Positions 16,847-24,841 of a DNA stretch of 64,000 bases are shown piece by piece. The number at the start of each line of letters is the position of its first letter. Position 1 is the first letter of the stretch. Source of the stretch: Rhizobacter sp. OV335 (GTDB lineage: Bacteria; Pseudomonadota; Gammaproteobacteria; Burkholderiales; Burkholderiaceae_C); assembly GCF_900142965.1 (NCBI RefSeq), contig NZ_FRCQ01000002.1, positions 1-64,000 on the forward strand. The letters run 5' to 3'. The position numbers and the translations under genes are program-made. The notes under the pieces are model-generated. The model was not told the origin of the DNA and searched no databases. It was given only the letters and a program-made list of their open reading frames with translations.

Positions 16847-16863
16847 ACGGCGCTGCCCATACT
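16835..16863 (+). promoter_or_regulatory. frcBCA promoter
   Basis: -35 TTGATT (16835-16840), a 17-bp spacer, -10 CATACT (16858-16863). The start site would fall near 16870, giving about a 50-nt leader before the frcB ATG. The -35 lies inside the palindromic operator, so repressor binding would block RNA polymerase. Confidence 0.65.
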
Positions 16864-16920
16864 TTGCGGCGCGTTCCCGATACGCGATAGCCGCCTCACC
16901 CACAACACCGGAGACAAGAC

Positions 16921-17937
16921 ATGCGCTTGAAGACCCAGTTGACCCTCTCGTCGATCACCGCCGCTGCTGCCCTGCTGGTGGCCGGCACCGCGGCGCAGGC
17001 CGCCGACCAGCCGATCATCGGCCTGATCACCAAGACCGAGACCAATCCCTTCTTCGTGAAGATGAAGGAAGGCGCGAACGAGGCCGCCAAGTCCAAGGGC
17101 GCGAAGCTGCTGACCGGTGCCGGCAAGGCCGATGGCGACAACGCCGGCCAGGTGACCGCGATGGAGAACATGATCGCCGCCGGCGCCAAGACCATCCTGA
17201 TCACGCCGAGCGACTCGAAGGCGATCGTGCCGGCCATCAAGAAGGCGCGCGACAAGGGCGTGCTGGTGATCGCGCTCGACAGCCCGACCGACCCGACCGA
17301 CGGCACCGACGCACTGTTCGCGACCGACAACTACCAGGCCGGCGTGCTGATCGGCCAGTACGCGAAGGTGGCGATGGCGGGCAAGCCGGTGAAGATCGTC
17401 ACGCTCGACCTGTTCCCCGGCCACCCGGTCGGCGCGCAGCGCCACAACGGCTTCCTGAAGGGCTTCGGGCTGGCTGCGCCCGATGCGAAGAGCAACGAAC
17501 TCGGCAAGGCCGCCGAGGTGGTCTGCATGGCCGACAGCTTCGGCGACCAGGCCAAGGCCCAGACCGCGATGGAGAACTGCCTGCAGAAGAGCCCCGAGGT
17601 GACGCTGGTCTACACGATCAACGAGCCGGCCGCCGCCGGTGCGTACAAGGCGCTGAAGTCGGCCGGCAAGGAAAAGGGCGTCACGATCGTCTCGGTCGAC
17701 GGCGGCTGCCAGGGCATCAAGGACGTCGGCGCCGGCGTCATCGCGGCGACCTCGCAGCAGTACCCGTTGAAGATGGCGGCGATGGGCGTCGAGGCCGGCA
17801 TCGCGTATGCGAAGACCGGCAAGAAGCCGAGCGGCTACACCGACACCGGCGTCACGCTGATCGCCGCCAAGCCGGTGGCCGGCGTCGACAGCAAGGACGT
17901 GAAGACCGGCACCGACCTCTGCTGGGGCAAGAAGTAA
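16921..17937 (+). CDS. frcB: Fructose-type sugar ABC transporter, periplasmic binding protein
   Basis: 338 aa with a Sec signal peptide (cleavage near AAQA-ADQP). The mature part is a type-I periplasmic binding fold of the ribose/fructose cluster: PIIGLITKTETNPFFVKMKEGA, ILITPSDSKAIVPAIKKA, ALDSPTDPTDGTDALFATDN and VYTINEPAAAGAYKAL. These agree with FrcB of the rhizobial fructose system. It captures sugar for FrcC/FrcA. First gene of frcBCA, followed by the permease with an ATG overlapping its TAA. Confidence 0.9.
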   Translation: MRLKTQLTLSSITAAAALLVAGTAAQAADQPIIGLITKTETNPFFVKMKEGANEAAKSKGAKLLTGAGKADGDNAGQVTAMENMIAAGAKTILITPSDSKAIVPAIKKARDKGVLVIALDSPTDPTDGTDALFATDNYQAGVLIGQYAKVAMAGKPVKIVTLDLFPGHPVGAQRHNGFLKGFGLAAPDAKSNELGKAAEVVCMADSFGDQAKAQTAMENCLQKSPEVTLVYTINEPAAAGAYKALKSAGKEKGVTIVSVDGGCQGIKDVGAGVIAATSQQYPLKMAAMGVEAGIAYAKTGKKPSGYTDTGVTLIAAKPVAGVDSKDVKTGTDLCWGKK

Positions 17938-18890
17938 TGAAGGGGCGCTTGCCCCCGCTCGCGACGCTCGGCCCCTTCATCGCGCTGCTGCTCGCCTGCG
18001 GTTTCTTCGCGACGCAGAACGAGCGCTTCCTGACCGGCGGCAACCTGTCGCTGGTGCTGCAGCAGGTGATGGTGGTGGGGGTGATCGCGATCGGCCAGAC
18101 GCTGATCATCCTGACCGCCGGCATCGACCTGTCCTGCGGCATGGTGATGGCATTGGGCGGCATCGTGATGACGAAGTTCGCCACCGAACTCGGCGTGCCG
18201 CCGCTGCTGGCCGTGCTGTGCGGCATCGGCGTCACGACGCTGTTCGGGCTGGTCAACGGGCTGCTCGTGACGCGCATCAAGCTGCCGCCGTTCATCGTCA
18301 CGCTGGGCACGCTGAACATCGCGTTCGCGATCACGCAGCTGTACTCGAACTCGCAGACGGTGACCGACGTGCCCGACGCGATGACGGCGCTGGGCAACAC
18401 CTTCGCGCTCGGCGGCACCACCAACGTCGCGTACGGCGTGGTGCTGATGCTCGCGCTGTACGGCCTGGCCTGGTTCGCGCTGCGCGAGACGGCCTCCGGC
18501 CGCCACGTCTATGCAGTGGGCAACAGCCCCGAGGCGACCCGGCTGACCGGCATCCCGACGCAGCGCGTGCTGCTGTCGGTGTACGTGCTGGCCGGCGTGT
18601 TCTACGGCATCGCGTCGCTGCTGTCGGTGGCGCGCACCGGGGTCGGCGACCCGAACGCCGGGCAGACCGAGAACCTGGACGCGATCACCGCGGTGGTACT
18701 GGGCGGCACCAGCCTGTTCGGCGGGCGCGGCGTGATCCTCGGCTCGCTGGTCGGCGCGCTGATCGTCGGCGTGTTCCGCAACGGGCTGACGCTGATGGGC
18801 GTGTCGTCGATCTACCAGGTGCTGGTGACCGGCGTGCTGGTGATCCTGGCGGTGGCCACCGACCAACTTTCTCGCAAGGGGGCGCGCTGA
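17937..18890 (+). CDS. frcC: Fructose-type sugar ABC transporter permease
   Basis: 317 aa, 8-10 hydrophobic helices of the BPD_transp_2 family (RbsC/FrcC). Landmarks are GQTLIILTAGIDLSCGMVMALGG near the first third and DAITAVVLGGTSLFGGRGVILGSLVGALIVG, the cytoplasmic coupling region. It forms the inner-membrane channel as a homodimer. The start ATG shares its A with the frcB stop and its stop overlaps the frcA start (TGATG), so the three are translated together. Confidence 0.93.
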   Translation: MKGRLPPLATLGPFIALLLACGFFATQNERFLTGGNLSLVLQQVMVVGVIAIGQTLIILTAGIDLSCGMVMALGGIVMTKFATELGVPPLLAVLCGIGVTTLFGLVNGLLVTRIKLPPFIVTLGTLNIAFAITQLYSNSQTVTDVPDAMTALGNTFALGGTTNVAYGVVLMLALYGLAWFALRETASGRHVYAVGNSPEATRLTGIPTQRVLLSVYVLAGVFYGIASLLSVARTGVGDPNAGQTENLDAITAVVLGGTSLFGGRGVILGSLVGALIVGVFRNGLTLMGVSSIYQVLVTGVLVILAVATDQLSRKGAR

Positions 18891-19699
18891 TGGCTGCCGA
18901 TACGACAACGAACGCACCAGCGCCCCTCGTGATGGAGGCCCGCGGCCTGGTGAAACGCTACGGCCAGGTCGTCGCGCTCGACGGCGCCGATTTCGAGCTG
19001 CGCGCCGGCGAGATCCTCGCGGTGATCGGCGACAACGGCGCCGGCAAGTCCTCGCTGATCAAGGCCTTGTCGGGGGCGACGATTCCCGACGAGGGCGAGA
19101 TCAAGCTCGACGGCAGGACCATCCACTTCAAGAGCCCGATCGACGCGCGCCGTGCCGGCATCGAGACCGTCTACCAGGACCTCGCGGTGGCACCGGCGAT
19201 GAGCATCGCCGAGAACCTGTTCCTCGGCCGCGAGCTGCGCCGCCCGGGCTTCCTCGGCAACGTGCTGCGCATGCTCGACAAGAAGAAGATGCTGGAAGAA
19301 AGCGTCACGCGGATGAACGAGCTGAAGGTCGGCATCCGCTCGATGACGCAGGCGGTCGAGACGCTGTCGGGCGGGCAGCGCCAGTGCGTCGCGGTGGGCC
19401 GCGCGGCGGCGTTCGCGCGGCACGTGGTCATCATGGACGAGCCAACCGCGGCGCTCGGCGTCAAGGAAGGCAACATGGTGCTCGAGCTGATCCGCCGCGT
19501 GCGCGACAAGGGCCTGCCGGTGATCCTGATCAGCCACAACATGCCGCATGTGTTCGAGATCGCCGACCGCATCCACATCGCGCGGCTCGGCAAGCGCGCC
19601 GCGGTCGTCAATCCGAAGAAGATCAGCATGAGCGACACGGTGGCGGTGATGACCGGTGCGAAGCGGGTCGACGAACTGCCGGCCGACTGCCTGGCCTGA
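18890..19699 (+). CDS. frcA: Fructose-type sugar ABC transporter, ATP-binding subunit
   Basis: 269 aa, a single ATPase domain, unlike the double-domain RbsA/XylG. This is a hallmark of the Frc type. Walker A GDNGAGKSSL, Q-loop VYQDLAVAP, signature LSGGQRQ, Walker B VVIMDEPTAALG and switch ISHNMPHVFEIADRIHI are all present. It powers uptake with FrcB/FrcC. Confidence 0.93.
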   Translation: MAADTTTNAPAPLVMEARGLVKRYGQVVALDGADFELRAGEILAVIGDNGAGKSSLIKALSGATIPDEGEIKLDGRTIHFKSPIDARRAGIETVYQDLAVAPAMSIAENLFLGRELRRPGFLGNVLRMLDKKKMLEESVTRMNELKVGIRSMTQAVETLSGGQRQCVAVGRAAAFARHVVIMDEPTAALGVKEGNMVLELIRRVRDKGLPVILISHNMPHVFEIADRIHIARLGKRAAVVNPKKISMSDTVAVMTGAKRVDELPADCLA

Positions 19700-19716
19700 A
19701 CCCGTACCGAGACACC

Positions 19717-20151
19717 ATGCTGAAGAACATCGATCCCGTGCTGACCCCGGCGCTGCTGAAGCTGCTGTGCGAGATGGGCCATGGCGACGAGGTGGTGCTG
19801 GCCGATGCCAACTTCACCGCCGAATCGCTGGCCGGCGGCCAGCCGGTGCTGCGCCTGCCCGGCATCGGCATGGCGCGGGCCTGCGCGGCGGTGCTGTCGG
19901 TGTTCCCGCTCGACGAAGCCGTGCCGCGGCCGGTCGCCTACATGCAGGTGAGCGGCACGGCCGAGGGCTACCGCTCGGCGCTGCAGCGCGAGATCCTCGA
20001 CCCGCTGGGCGCGCAGTGCGAGGCCGTCGAGCGCTTCGCGTTCTACGATCGCGTGCGCGGCGCGTACGCGATCGTGCAGACTGGCGAGATGCAACCGTTC
20101 GCCAACATCCTCTTCAAGAAGGGCGTCATCGCCGACGCCCTTCGGCCATGA
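19717..20151 (+). CDS. RbsD/FucU-family sugar mutarotase
   Basis: 144 aa. MLKNIDPVLTPALLKLLCEMGHGDEVVLADANF carries the family's catalytic His (GHGD) and the DANF motif; FYDRVRGAYAIVQTGE near the end matches the FucU branch. These enzymes interconvert sugar anomers so that the form delivered by the transporter can be phosphorylated. It lies 17 bp after frcA and overlaps the ROK regulator start (ATGA). Confidence 0.9.
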   Translation: MLKNIDPVLTPALLKLLCEMGHGDEVVLADANFTAESLAGGQPVLRLPGIGMARACAAVLSVFPLDEAVPRPVAYMQVSGTAEGYRSALQREILDPLGAQCEAVERFAFYDRVRGAYAIVQTGEMQPFANILFKKGVIADALRP

Positions 20152-21359
20152 CCGAACTCCAGGCGAGCCGGCTGCGGCCGCGCGGCTCCAACCACGTGGG
20201 CATGCGCCAGTTCAACGAGCGCGTGGTGCTGCAGGCGATCCGGCTGCACGGCGCGCTGCCCAAGGCTGAGATCGCGCGCCTGACGCACCTGACGCCGCAG
20301 ACGGTGCAGTTGATCATCGGCCGGCTCGAGGGCGACGGGCTGGTCGTCAAGCAGGCGCCGGTGCGCGGCAAGGTCGGCCAGCCGTCGGTGCCGATGGCGC
20401 TGAACCCCGACGGCGCGTTCTCGATCGGCATCAAGATCGGCCGGCGCGGCATGGACATGCTGCTGGTCGACTTCACCGGCCAGGTGCGCGAGCGGCTGGT
20501 GCGGGCCTATGCCTTCCCCGATCCGCGCAGCTTGTTCGACGAGATCGCCGACGGGCTCGCCGAGTTGCGCGGGCGGCTCGGCCCCGAGCGGGCGCGCGTG
20601 CTGCACGGCGTGGGCGTCGCAGCGCCGCTGTCACTCGGTGGCTGGGAGTCGCTGCTCGGGGTGTCGGCCGAGGCGGCGCGGGCCTGGGCGCTGATCGACA
20701 TCCGCGCCCGCGTGGCCGCGCTCACCGAGTTGCCGGTGGTGTTCGTGAAGGACACGGCGGCGGCCTGCGTGGCCGAGCTGGTGGCGGGCCGCGGACGCAG
20801 CATGCGCAGCTATCTCTACATCTTCGTCGACACCTTCATCGGCGGCGGGCTGGTGCTGGACAGCCACCTGCGCGGCGGCGTCAGCGGCAACGCCGGCGCC
20901 GTCGGTTCACTCGCGCTGGGCGCGAACGACGGCAGCGGACTGCCGCGGCAGCTGCTGAGCCTGGCCTCGCTGTTCGACCTGGAGGCGCGCTGGCGCGAGG
21001 CCGGGCTGGCCGAACAGGCCTGGCTCGACGAGCGGGCGCTGAGCGAGCCCTGGCTGCCGATCACCGAGGCCTGGCTGCGCGACGCCTGCCCCGGCATCGC
21101 GCTGGCGGTGCACACGGCGGCCTGCCTGCTCGACCTGGAAGGCGTGATCATCGACGGCTCGTTCGGCCGCGGGCTGCTGGCCGCGTTGCTGCGCGAGCTG
21201 ACAGTGGCGCTGGACGGCTACAGCTGGGAAGGCGTCGCGCGGCCGGAGGTGCTGCCGGGCACGATCGGTTCGGATGCGCGGGCGATGGGCGGGGCGCTGT
21301 TGCCGCTGTATGCGAACTTCGCGCCGGACCGGGATCTGTTCCTGAAGCTGGAGCCCTGA
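20148..21359 (+). CDS. frcR: ROK-family transcriptional repressor of the fructose locus
   Basis: 403 aa. Winged helix at about 15-75 (RQFNERVVLQAIRLHGALPKAEIARLTHLTPQTVQLIIGRLEGDGLV) and a ROK sugar-kinase-like fold (GIKIGRRGMDMLLVDFTGQV; FVKDTAAACVAELVAGRG; YLYIFVDTFIGGGLVLDSHLRGGVSGNAGAVGSLALG). The usual zinc-site CxCGxxGC motif of active ROK kinases is not seen, fitting a regulator that only senses sugar. Last gene of the operon; it is the natural candidate to bind the 25-bp palindrome upstream of frcB. Confidence 0.88.
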   Translation: MTELQASRLRPRGSNHVGMRQFNERVVLQAIRLHGALPKAEIARLTHLTPQTVQLIIGRLEGDGLVVKQAPVRGKVGQPSVPMALNPDGAFSIGIKIGRRGMDMLLVDFTGQVRERLVRAYAFPDPRSLFDEIADGLAELRGRLGPERARVLHGVGVAAPLSLGGWESLLGVSAEAARAWALIDIRARVAALTELPVVFVKDTAAACVAELVAGRGRSMRSYLYIFVDTFIGGGLVLDSHLRGGVSGNAGAVGSLALGANDGSGLPRQLLSLASLFDLEARWREAGLAEQAWLDERALSEPWLPITEAWLRDACPGIALAVHTAACLLDLEGVIIDGSFGRGLLAALLRELTVALDGYSWEGVARPEVLPGTIGSDARAMGGALLPLYANFAPDRDLFLKLEP

Positions 21360-21363
21360 TCGC

Positions 21364-22599
21364 TCAGCGCGAGCCGAACATCATCTGCCGCGCCAGTGCC
21401 GACTTCACCGGCTTCAACGCCTGCAGCGCCGCCATCCCCAGCCCCCGTGCCGCCCCCGCCCCCGGCAGCTTCCACGTGAAGCTGCGCGCGAGGAAATCGG
21501 TGGCGGCGATCATCGCCCAGCGGTCCGGCCCGCGCTGCCACTCCAGCCGCCGCAGCACCTGCGCCACATCCCGGTTGCGCGACAAGGCCTGCACCAGCTC
21601 GAACGCATCGCGCAGCCCCAGGTTCAACCCCTGCCCCGCCACCGGGTGCAGCGTCTGCGCCGCGTTGCCGATGCGCACCGTGCGCCCGTCGGTCAGCGTG
21701 CGCTCAGCGCTCAGCCCGAGCGCGAAGCGCTTCAGCGGCGACAGCGCGGTGATCGCGCCGACCTCGGCATCGAACATCGTGTTCAGCACCGCAAGCCGCT
21801 GCGCATCGGTCAGCGGCTCGACCGGGTCGTCGTTCCCCGGCACGCACCACACCAGCGAGGCCTGCCCGTTCTTCAGCGGCAGCAGCGCCGCCGGCCCGTG
21901 GCGCGTGAAGCGCTCGTAGGCGACACCCGGCCGCGCGTTCGCGAGCGTCACGGTGCCGACCCACGCGGTCTGGTGGTAGTCGTGGTGCAGCGGCTCGCGC
22001 AGGCGGCCCAGGCGCTCGCGCGGCAACTGGCTGAACACGCCGCCCTCGGCCACCACCGCGAGGTCGAAGCGCTCGGCGATGCCGGCATCGATCTCGACGC
22101 CATCGTCCAACGGCTTCAGCCCCTGCACCGGCTGCCCGAAGCGGCTCAGCAAGCGCTGCGGCTCGCGCTCGCAGGCCGCCATCCAGGCCCGCTGCAGCGG
22201 CGCGACGATGCCGCCGTAGCTCAGCACCGCACCCAGCATCGGCACCGCCTCTTCGAGCGCACTGATGCGCACCGTCGGCTCGCCGATCCACGCGGCCAGC
22301 GCCGCACCGAGCGACGGCGGCTGCTGCGAGACATGCACCTCGACGATCGGTTGCGCCGCCTCGGCCTGCCAGGCGTCGAGCCGCTGCAGCAACTGCACGC
22401 TGCCGAGCGACAGCGCCAGCGTGCGCGGGTCGGCGGACACGTCCTTGTCGAGCGGGCGGGCATCGAACACGCTGACCTGGGCCTGCGGCAGCGACTGCGC
22501 GGCCAGCAGCGCCAGCGCCAGCCCGACCGGCCCGGCGCCGACCACGGCCAGCGTCAACGGCTTGCCGGAGGCGGATGAGGTGGGGCGGGGAGCGTTCAT
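21364..22599 (-). CDS. UbiH/UbiF-family FAD monooxygenase
   Basis: 411 aa from ATG 22599 (MNAPRPTSSASGK). FAD-binding LAVVGAGPVGLALALLA near the start, and later the family-specific IGNAAQTLHPVAGQGLNLGLRDAFEL (GD/GN-x9-P-x-x-GQG-x-N). These enzymes hydroxylate the ubiquinone ring; which position is modified cannot be told from this sequence. Single gene, convergent with the ROK gene (4 bp apart) and divergent from the PPIase lipoprotein. Confidence 0.88.
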   Translation of the reverse strand: MNAPRPTSSASGKPLTLAVVGAGPVGLALALLAAQSLPQAQVSVFDARPLDKDVSADPRTLALSLGSVQLLQRLDAWQAEAAQPIVEVHVSQQPPSLGAALAAWIGEPTVRISALEEAVPMLGAVLSYGGIVAPLQRAWMAACEREPQRLLSRFGQPVQGLKPLDDGVEIDAGIAERFDLAVVAEGGVFSQLPRERLGRLREPLHHDYHQTAWVGTVTLANARPGVAYERFTRHGPAALLPLKNGQASLVWCVPGNDDPVEPLTDAQRLAVLNTMFDAEVGAITALSPLKRFALGLSAERTLTDGRTVRIGNAAQTLHPVAGQGLNLGLRDAFELVQALSRNRDVAQVLRRLEWQRGPDRWAMIAATDFLARSFTWKLPGAGAARGLGMAALQALKPVKSALARQMMFGSR

Positions 22600-22761
22600 C
22601 GGGCACCTCGTGTGGCGAAAAAACGGCATTGTCGCGCTGCCGCGCCCGACCCCTTTCAGAGAGCTTGGCGTGACATTTCGCACCGATCGCCGGCTCGCCA
22701 CTGTCCTACCCCCGACTCAGGGCATGTCAGCCGGGGCCCCGAGGGGGTACGGTGCCGGTTG

Positions 22762-23670
22762 ATGTCCCTTCGCCGTACCCCACCAATGCCCGCCTTCGCA
22801 GTTCCCGCGCGCCTGTTGCTCCTGACCTCTGCCATCGTTGCCGCAGGCGCGATGCTCGGTGCCTGCAGCCCGCAGGCCGGCGCCTCCACCGAACAGGCCG
22901 CCTTCAAGATCAACGGCGAGCCGGTCAGCGAGCACCAGCTCGAACTGGTGCTGCCGCGTGGCGCGATCGGCGACAGCGACGCGCAGTCGCAGGCCGCGGG
23001 CCGCCAGGCGGTGGCCGGGCTGGTGCAGGAATCGCTCGCGGCGCAGGCGGCGCGCAAGGCCGGCCTGGACCGCGACCCGCGCACCGTGCAGATGATCGAG
23101 GCCGCGCAGCGCGAGGTGCTGGCCCGCGTCTATGGAGAGCGCCTCGCCGGCACTGCGGTCGAGCCATCCAGCGACGAGATCGACCAGTTCTACGAAGCCC
23201 ATCCCGCGTGGTTCGCGCAGCGCCGGCTGATGTGGCTGCAGGAGGCGGTGCTGCCGCTGCCGGCCGCGCGCATCGATGCGCTGAAGGCCCGGCTGCAGGC
23301 CGCGACCACGCCCGACAAGACGATGGAGGCGCTGCGCGTCGAAGGCGTGCCGCTGAATGCGCGCCAGTTCGCGCTGCAGCCCGAAGAGACGCCGCAGGCG
23401 CTGCTCGACGGCCTGGTGCCGCTGCGCGTCGGCCAGTCGCTGGTGCTGCCGCAGGACGGCGGCGTGCGCGTGCTGACGGTGCTGCAGACGCAGCCGGCCG
23501 CGGTGTCGCGCTCGGCGGCCGTCAAGCAGATCGCGGCGCTGATCCGCGGCGAGCGGCGCCGCAAGGCGGTCGAGCGCGGGCTCGCGGCCTTGCAGCAGCA
23601 GGCCAAGGTCGAGTACATCGGCCGCTCGATGCAGTGGAGCGCCGCGGCGTCCGCGCCGCTGCTGCGCTAG
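22762..23670 (+). CDS. EpsD-family peptidyl-prolyl cis-trans isomerase lipoprotein
   Basis: 302 aa; an alternative ATG at 22786 would start directly at the signal peptide. Lipobox LGAC (after AIVAAGAM) predicts a lipoprotein. The rest is SurA/PpiC-like: FKINGEPVSEHQLELVLPRG, a helical region, then a parvulin-like core (about 150-260) that is only weakly conserved. The EpsD group is usually found in exopolysaccharide loci; no such locus is in this window, so the role here is open. Confidence 0.75.
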   Translation: MSLRRTPPMPAFAVPARLLLLTSAIVAAGAMLGACSPQAGASTEQAAFKINGEPVSEHQLELVLPRGAIGDSDAQSQAAGRQAVAGLVQESLAAQAARKAGLDRDPRTVQMIEAAQREVLARVYGERLAGTAVEPSSDEIDQFYEAHPAWFAQRRLMWLQEAVLPLPAARIDALKARLQAATTPDKTMEALRVEGVPLNARQFALQPEETPQALLDGLVPLRVGQSLVLPQDGGVRVLTVLQTQPAAVSRSAAVKQIAALIRGERRRKAVERGLAALQQQAKVEYIGRSMQWSAAASAPLLR

Positions 23671-23793
23671 CCGATCCACCGGGGGCCGCGCCACGCGGTT
23701 CACCAAAAAGGGGGAGACGAGGGGCCGATGCCGCGGCGTATTATTCGCCGCACTCCGATCCCGGAGCCGGTCGTCTTCCAGGAGCTTCACGCC

Positions 23794-24831
23794 ATGGGCC
23801 TGATGGATTTCATCAAGAAACAGTTCATCGACATCCTCGAGTGGACCGAGTCCGGCGACGGCGTGCTGGCCTGGCGCTACCCGATGGCCGACAACGAGAT
23901 CCAGTACGGCGGCTCGCTGACCGTGCGCGAATCGCAGATGGCGGTGTTCGTCAACGAGGGCAAGGTCGCCGACGTGTTCGGCCCCGGCACCTACAAGCTG
24001 ACGACGCAGACGCTGCCGGTGCTCACTTACTTGAAGAACTGGGACAAGCTGTTCCAGAGCCCGTTCAAGAGCGACGTCTACTTCTTCAGCACCCGCCAGC
24101 AGATCGACCAGCGCTGGGGCACGACCCAGCCGGTGACGATCCGCGACAAGGACTTCGGCGCGGTGCGCCTGCGCGGCTTCGGCAACTACAGCTACCGCAT
24201 CGCCGACCCGAAGCTGTTCCACACCGAGGTCTCGGGCACGCGCGCCAGCTACACCACCGCCGAACTCGACGGCCAGTTGCGCGCGCTGATGCTGCAGCAC
24301 ATCTCCGACGCAGTCGCGTCCAGCGGCATCGCCTTCCTTGACCTCGCGGCCAACCAGGTCGAGTTCGCGAAGGCGCTGCAGGAGGCGACGCAGCCGGCGT
24401 TCAACAAGCTCGGCCTGCTGCTCGAGAGCGTGACGCTGCAGAACATCTCGCTGCCCGAGGAGCTGCAGAAGATCCTCGACCAGAAGATCGGCATGGGCAT
24501 GGTCGGCAACGACATGGGCAAGTTCATGCAGTACCAGACGGCGCAGGCGCTGCCGAAGTTCGCCGAAGGCAGCGGTGGTGGTGGCGGCATCGCCGGCGAC
24601 GCGATGGGCCTGGGTGCGGGCGTTGCGCTCGGCCAGGTGCTGGCGCAGCAGCTGGGCCAGGGCCTGCAGCAGCCGCCGGCGGCGCCGGCCGCGGCAGCCG
24701 CCGCGGCGGCGATCCGCCCCGACGAGGTGATGGCCACGCTCGAGAAGCTCGGCGATCTGAAGGCCAAGGGCATCCTGACGCAGGACGAGTTCGACGCCAA
24801 GAAGGCCGAGCTGCTGAAGAAGCTGGTCTAG
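23794..24831 (+). CDS. SPFH-domain protein with C-terminal SHOCT domain
   Basis: 345 aa from ATG 23794. Residues about 30-240 are an SPFH/band-7 fold of the type annotated 'virion core protein' (YGGSLTVRESQMAVFVNEGKVADVFGPGTYKL; VRLRGFGNYSYRIADP). A Gly-rich and Ala-rich linker (about 262-310) leads to a SHOCT helix pair at the end (EVMATLEKLGDLKAKGILTQDEFDAKKAELLKKL). There is no membrane span, so it probably assembles on the membrane face. First gene of a five-gene run with DUF4178 (10 bp), DUF350, aminopropyltransferase and FAD oxidase. Confidence 0.88.
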   Translation: MGLMDFIKKQFIDILEWTESGDGVLAWRYPMADNEIQYGGSLTVRESQMAVFVNEGKVADVFGPGTYKLTTQTLPVLTYLKNWDKLFQSPFKSDVYFFSTRQQIDQRWGTTQPVTIRDKDFGAVRLRGFGNYSYRIADPKLFHTEVSGTRASYTTAELDGQLRALMLQHISDAVASSGIAFLDLAANQVEFAKALQEATQPAFNKLGLLLESVTLQNISLPEELQKILDQKIGMGMVGNDMGKFMQYQTAQALPKFAEGSGGGGGIAGDAMGLGAGVALGQVLAQQLGQGLQQPPAAPAAAAAAAAIRPDEVMATLEKLGDLKAKGILTQDEFDAKKAELLKKLV

Positions 24832-24841
24832 AAACCAGTTC

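Noticed and set aside
23728-23793. Upstream start for the SPFH protein
   Set aside because: The added residues (MPRRIIRRTPIPEPVV...) do not resemble the family; MGLMDFIKKQF at 23794 is the common start of this group.
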